Assembly: GCA_016839865.1 (NCBI GenBank)
Contig: JAEOTN010000378.1
Location: 1 to 7,856 of the forward strand
Length of the DNA stretch: 7,856 bases
Reading direction: 5' to 3'
Source of the DNA: Promethearchaeota archaeon
Lineage (GTDB): Archaea > Asgardarchaeota > Lokiarchaeia > Sigynarchaeales > MK-D1
Position numbers and translations under genes: made by a program. The notes beneath the pieces were generated by a model. It was not told where the DNA came from. It made no database searches and saw only the letters and a list, made by a program, of their open reading frames with translations. Numbering within the stretch: the first letter of the stretch is position 1; each line of letters begins with the position of its first letter. Positions 6,903-7,856 of this stretch are shown here, piece by piece.

Positions 6903-6924
6903 GAGATATATGGTATATATTCTC
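6903..6924. repeat. Short inverted repeat after the PLD gene
   Basis: Five bases past the PLD stop, GAGATATAT-GGT-ATATATTCTC can fold into a stem of 4 plus 5 base pairs with one bulged T and a 3-base loop. It lies between convergent genes, so it could mark or protect the 3' ends of both transcripts. No T-run follows it directly, so it is not a bacterial-style terminator. AT-richness alone could produce it. Confidence 0.35.
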
Positions 6925-6944
6925 TACAACGGGCTATTAATTAT

Positions 6945-6960
6945 GCAATTTCTTTTATTT
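6945..6960 (+). terminator. Possible T-rich terminator of the PLD gene
   Basis: The plus strand reads CAATTTCTTTTATTT about 50 bases after the PLD stop and just before the end of the convergent zinc-ribbon gene. A T-rich tract in this place fits archaeal intrinsic termination. No comparable T-tract is seen for the opposite direction, where the inverted repeat at 6903-6924 is the only candidate. Confidence 0.3.
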
Positions 6961-6971
6961 GAAGCAAATTC

Positions 6972-7250
6972 TTATCTTGCACTAACCCCGTCCCATGCTT
7001 TAATTTCGGGATCTTCATAATCACATTCGGGATTGGGACATTTAGCATCTACTTCCCATTGCTCCAAAGCAGGATGTACTCGTGTCATAAGCGAGCCACA
7101 TTTCGGGCAAACGAGGAATTTTGCACCACAACCAGTACACATATTCAAAGTGCCTTTTTCTACAAATCGGAATGCACGTTTCATCCATTCGTCGGTTACA
7201 TGTCGGAAGTCAGTTTTATCGCAAACTTCACATTTTTTTTGTAATCCCAT
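6972..7250 (-). CDS. Small double zinc-ribbon protein of unknown function
   Basis: 92 residues from ATG 7250, with an in-frame TAG six codons upstream. Eight cysteines fall in four pairs: C7-C10 (CEVC), C38-C41 (CTGC), C48-C51 (CPKC) and C71-C76 (CPNPEC). The spacing suggests two zinc sites, the outer pair C7/C10 with C38/C41 and then C48/C51 with C71/C76, that is, two ribbon-like knuckles in series. Between the first pairs is a basic-aromatic stretch (EWMKRAFRFVEKG), and the tail is acidic. No signal peptide or membrane segment, so it is cytoplasmic. Small archaeal zinc ribbons often bind RNA, DNA or protein partners, but I do not recognise a named family and assign no function. It lies 109 bp downstream of the longin-like gene on the same strand and may share its transcript. 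The regular Cys pattern makes a real gene very likely. Confidence 0.82.
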   Translation of the reverse strand: MGLQKKCEVCDKTDFRHVTDEWMKRAFRFVEKGTLNMCTGCGAKFLVCPKCGSLMTRVHPALEQWEVDAKCPNPECDYEDPEIKAWDGVSAR

Positions 7251-7359
7251 AAGCGTTATCCACTTCTATTTTTTACTTTTTTTAAAAGACAAGATTTGTA
7301 TATTGTATATCCCTCGAGGTATCTTTAATCTCCTTAAAACATTTGGTAGTCGATTGATG
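7251..7359 (-). promoter_or_regulatory. Spacer with possible promoter of the zinc-ribbon gene
   Basis: Read on the minus strand this 109-bp spacer carries two TATA-like stretches, GATATACAATATAC (about 7299-7312) and CTTTTAAAAAAAG (about 7276-7288, about 33 bases before the ATG). A perfect 8-bp palindrome CCTCGAGG (7312-7319) sits beside the first. An SD-like AAGGAG (about 7329-7334) has no start codon at a suitable distance. A GTGGAT about 11 bases before the ATG is at best a weak SD. A separate promoter is possible; co-transcription with the upstream gene is equally so. Confidence 0.3.
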
Positions 7360-7743
7360 TTAAACAGATGTTAAATCTTGATACAATTGAGGGATTAAAT
7401 TCTTGTATTCATCATTTTCAATATTACTTAGTATATTAGCGGCAATTTTGTTAAGAATTTCTCTATAGTTGTTTATCCGTTCATCTCTACGCAGTAGCAA
7501 TGCAACAATATAGTTTTCGACTTCTATATGCTTTTCTCCTAACCCTGAGAAAAATGATACTACTTTATTGTTTTTCAATGTCAAAGAGGAAAATCCTGGC
7601 TCTAAAGAGGAAGAAACTCCACGATGAGACCCATAGATTTGTGTCAATAAATTGTTAGTTATTTTCAGAGATTCCGGATAACTGGAGATTAATATTGGTC
7701 CAATTTCATTGTCCCACTGTAAGACCATTATTCCTAAAGGCAC
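7360..7743 (-). CDS. Longin/roadblock-like small protein
   Basis: 127 residues from GTG 7743 (MPLGIMVLQWDNEIGPILISSYPE...). The opening strand-turn-strand with W-D-x-x-x-GP followed by S-x-P is a recurring start of small longin- or roadblock-type proteins, which in eukaryotes act with small GTPases and vesicle machinery and are plentiful in Asgard archaea. Next come predicted strands (FSSLTL, KVVSFFSG) and a long helix region (about 88-108, INNYREILNKIAANIL), consistent with a profilin-like alpha/beta/alpha fold. No signal peptide or membrane helix. GTG is chosen because a TGA lies four codons upstream and the next start, ATG 7728, would remove the first conserved strand; GGTGA lies 9 bases ahead as a possible SD. 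No GTPase gene is in the window. The fold call is recognition by eye, not a search; the specific role is unknown. Confidence 0.72.
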   Translation of the reverse strand: MPLGIMVLQWDNEIGPILISSYPESLKITNNLLTQIYGSHRGVSSSLEPGFSSLTLKNNKVVSFFSGLGEKHIEVENYIVALLLRRDERINNYREILNKIAANILSNIENDEYKNLIPQLYQDLTSV

Positions 7744-7800
7744 TGTTTTATGTCACCATTACAATATTTTGAATGAATATTATTAGTATTACTAAGTTTT
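7744..7800 (-). promoter_or_regulatory. Possible promoter of the longin-like gene
   Basis: On the minus strand, TTCAAAATATTGT (about 7760-7772) is a TATA-like box about 23 bases before GTG 7743, and a second AT-rich block (TAATACTAATAATATTC) lies further upstream. The nearer box would give a very short leader. No other element is recognised. Confidence 0.3.
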
Positions 7801-7832
7801 GAACCTAACAATCTATCCTAGATCCAATTAAC

Positions 7833-7856
7833 ATGTGGTATGAAATACTGCTACTA
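7833..7856 (+). CDS. Possible start of a plus-strand gene cut by the window edge
   Basis: An ATG at 7833 opens eight codons (MWYEILLL) without a stop to the end of the window. The residues would suit the start of a membrane or secreted protein, and the gene would diverge from the longin-like gene. Eight codons are far too few to prove a gene, and no SD precedes the ATG. Confidence 0.15.

Noticed and set aside
6898..6971. tRNA or small RNA gene in the spacer after the PLD gene
   Set aside because: No cloverleaf, T-loop GTTC or A/B-box-like sequence is seen; only a short AT-rich hairpin.
7033..7374. Plus-strand open frames opposite the zinc-ribbon gene
   Set aside because: The minus-strand frame has eight regularly spaced cysteines and a clean ATG; the plus-strand products show no domain.
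1..7856. CRISPR array, insertion sequence, integrase or attachment site
   Set aside because: No regularly spaced repeats, transposase motifs or terminal inverted repeats were seen; codon and base composition look even across the window.

Overview
The window reads as an AT-rich archaeal chromosome fragment. A complete three-subunit replication factor C (clamp-loader) cluster, archaeal-type TATA-like sequences ahead of the genes, GTG and ATG starts, and internal Shine-Dalgarno (SD) sequences all point to Archaea. A small protein with the look of a longin/roadblock-type fold, of the sort common in Asgard archaea, and a clamp-loader subunit resembling eukaryotic Rfc5 (human RFC3) make an Asgard-lineage archaeon my best guess. 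That is inference from recalled family features, not a search result.

Layout. On the left edge (1-1400, minus) is the N-terminal part of an FtsX/MacB-type ABC permease that runs off the window. From 5304 down to 1484 (minus) lies a tight four-gene run in this order: GNAT acetyltransferase, canonical RFC small subunit, divergent RFC-like subunit with a ruined P-loop, RFC large subunit. Gaps are 20 bp or overlaps, so it is very probably one operon. A 150-bp divergent promoter region (about 5305-5457) separates it from a plus-strand gene for an exported, C-terminally membrane-anchored phospholipase D superfamily protein (5458-6897). Facing that gene are two small minus-strand genes: a double zinc-ribbon protein (6972-7250) and the longin/roadblock-like protein (7360-7743). 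The right edge (7744-7856) holds the likely promoter of the last gene and perhaps the first codons of a plus-strand gene.

How the genes work together. The three RFC proteins should form the pentameric AAA+ machine that opens the PCNA ring and places it on primed DNA. Two subunits have full ATPase motifs. The third keeps the SRC arginine-finger motif but has lost the P-loop glycines, the P-loop Thr, the Walker B Glu and the sensor 2 Arg. This is the pattern of an ATPase-dead end subunit, like bacterial delta-prime or eukaryotic Rfc5. The best candidate here for something worth describing is therefore an asymmetric clamp loader encoded in one operon with an acetyltransferase at its head. The permease, the PLD protein and the two small proteins have no visible functional link to it.

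No rRNA, tRNA, CRISPR array, insertion sequence or integrase was recognised, and no stretch longer than 300 bases lacks a gene. Promoter and terminator calls rest on eye-recognised AT-rich motifs and are weak.
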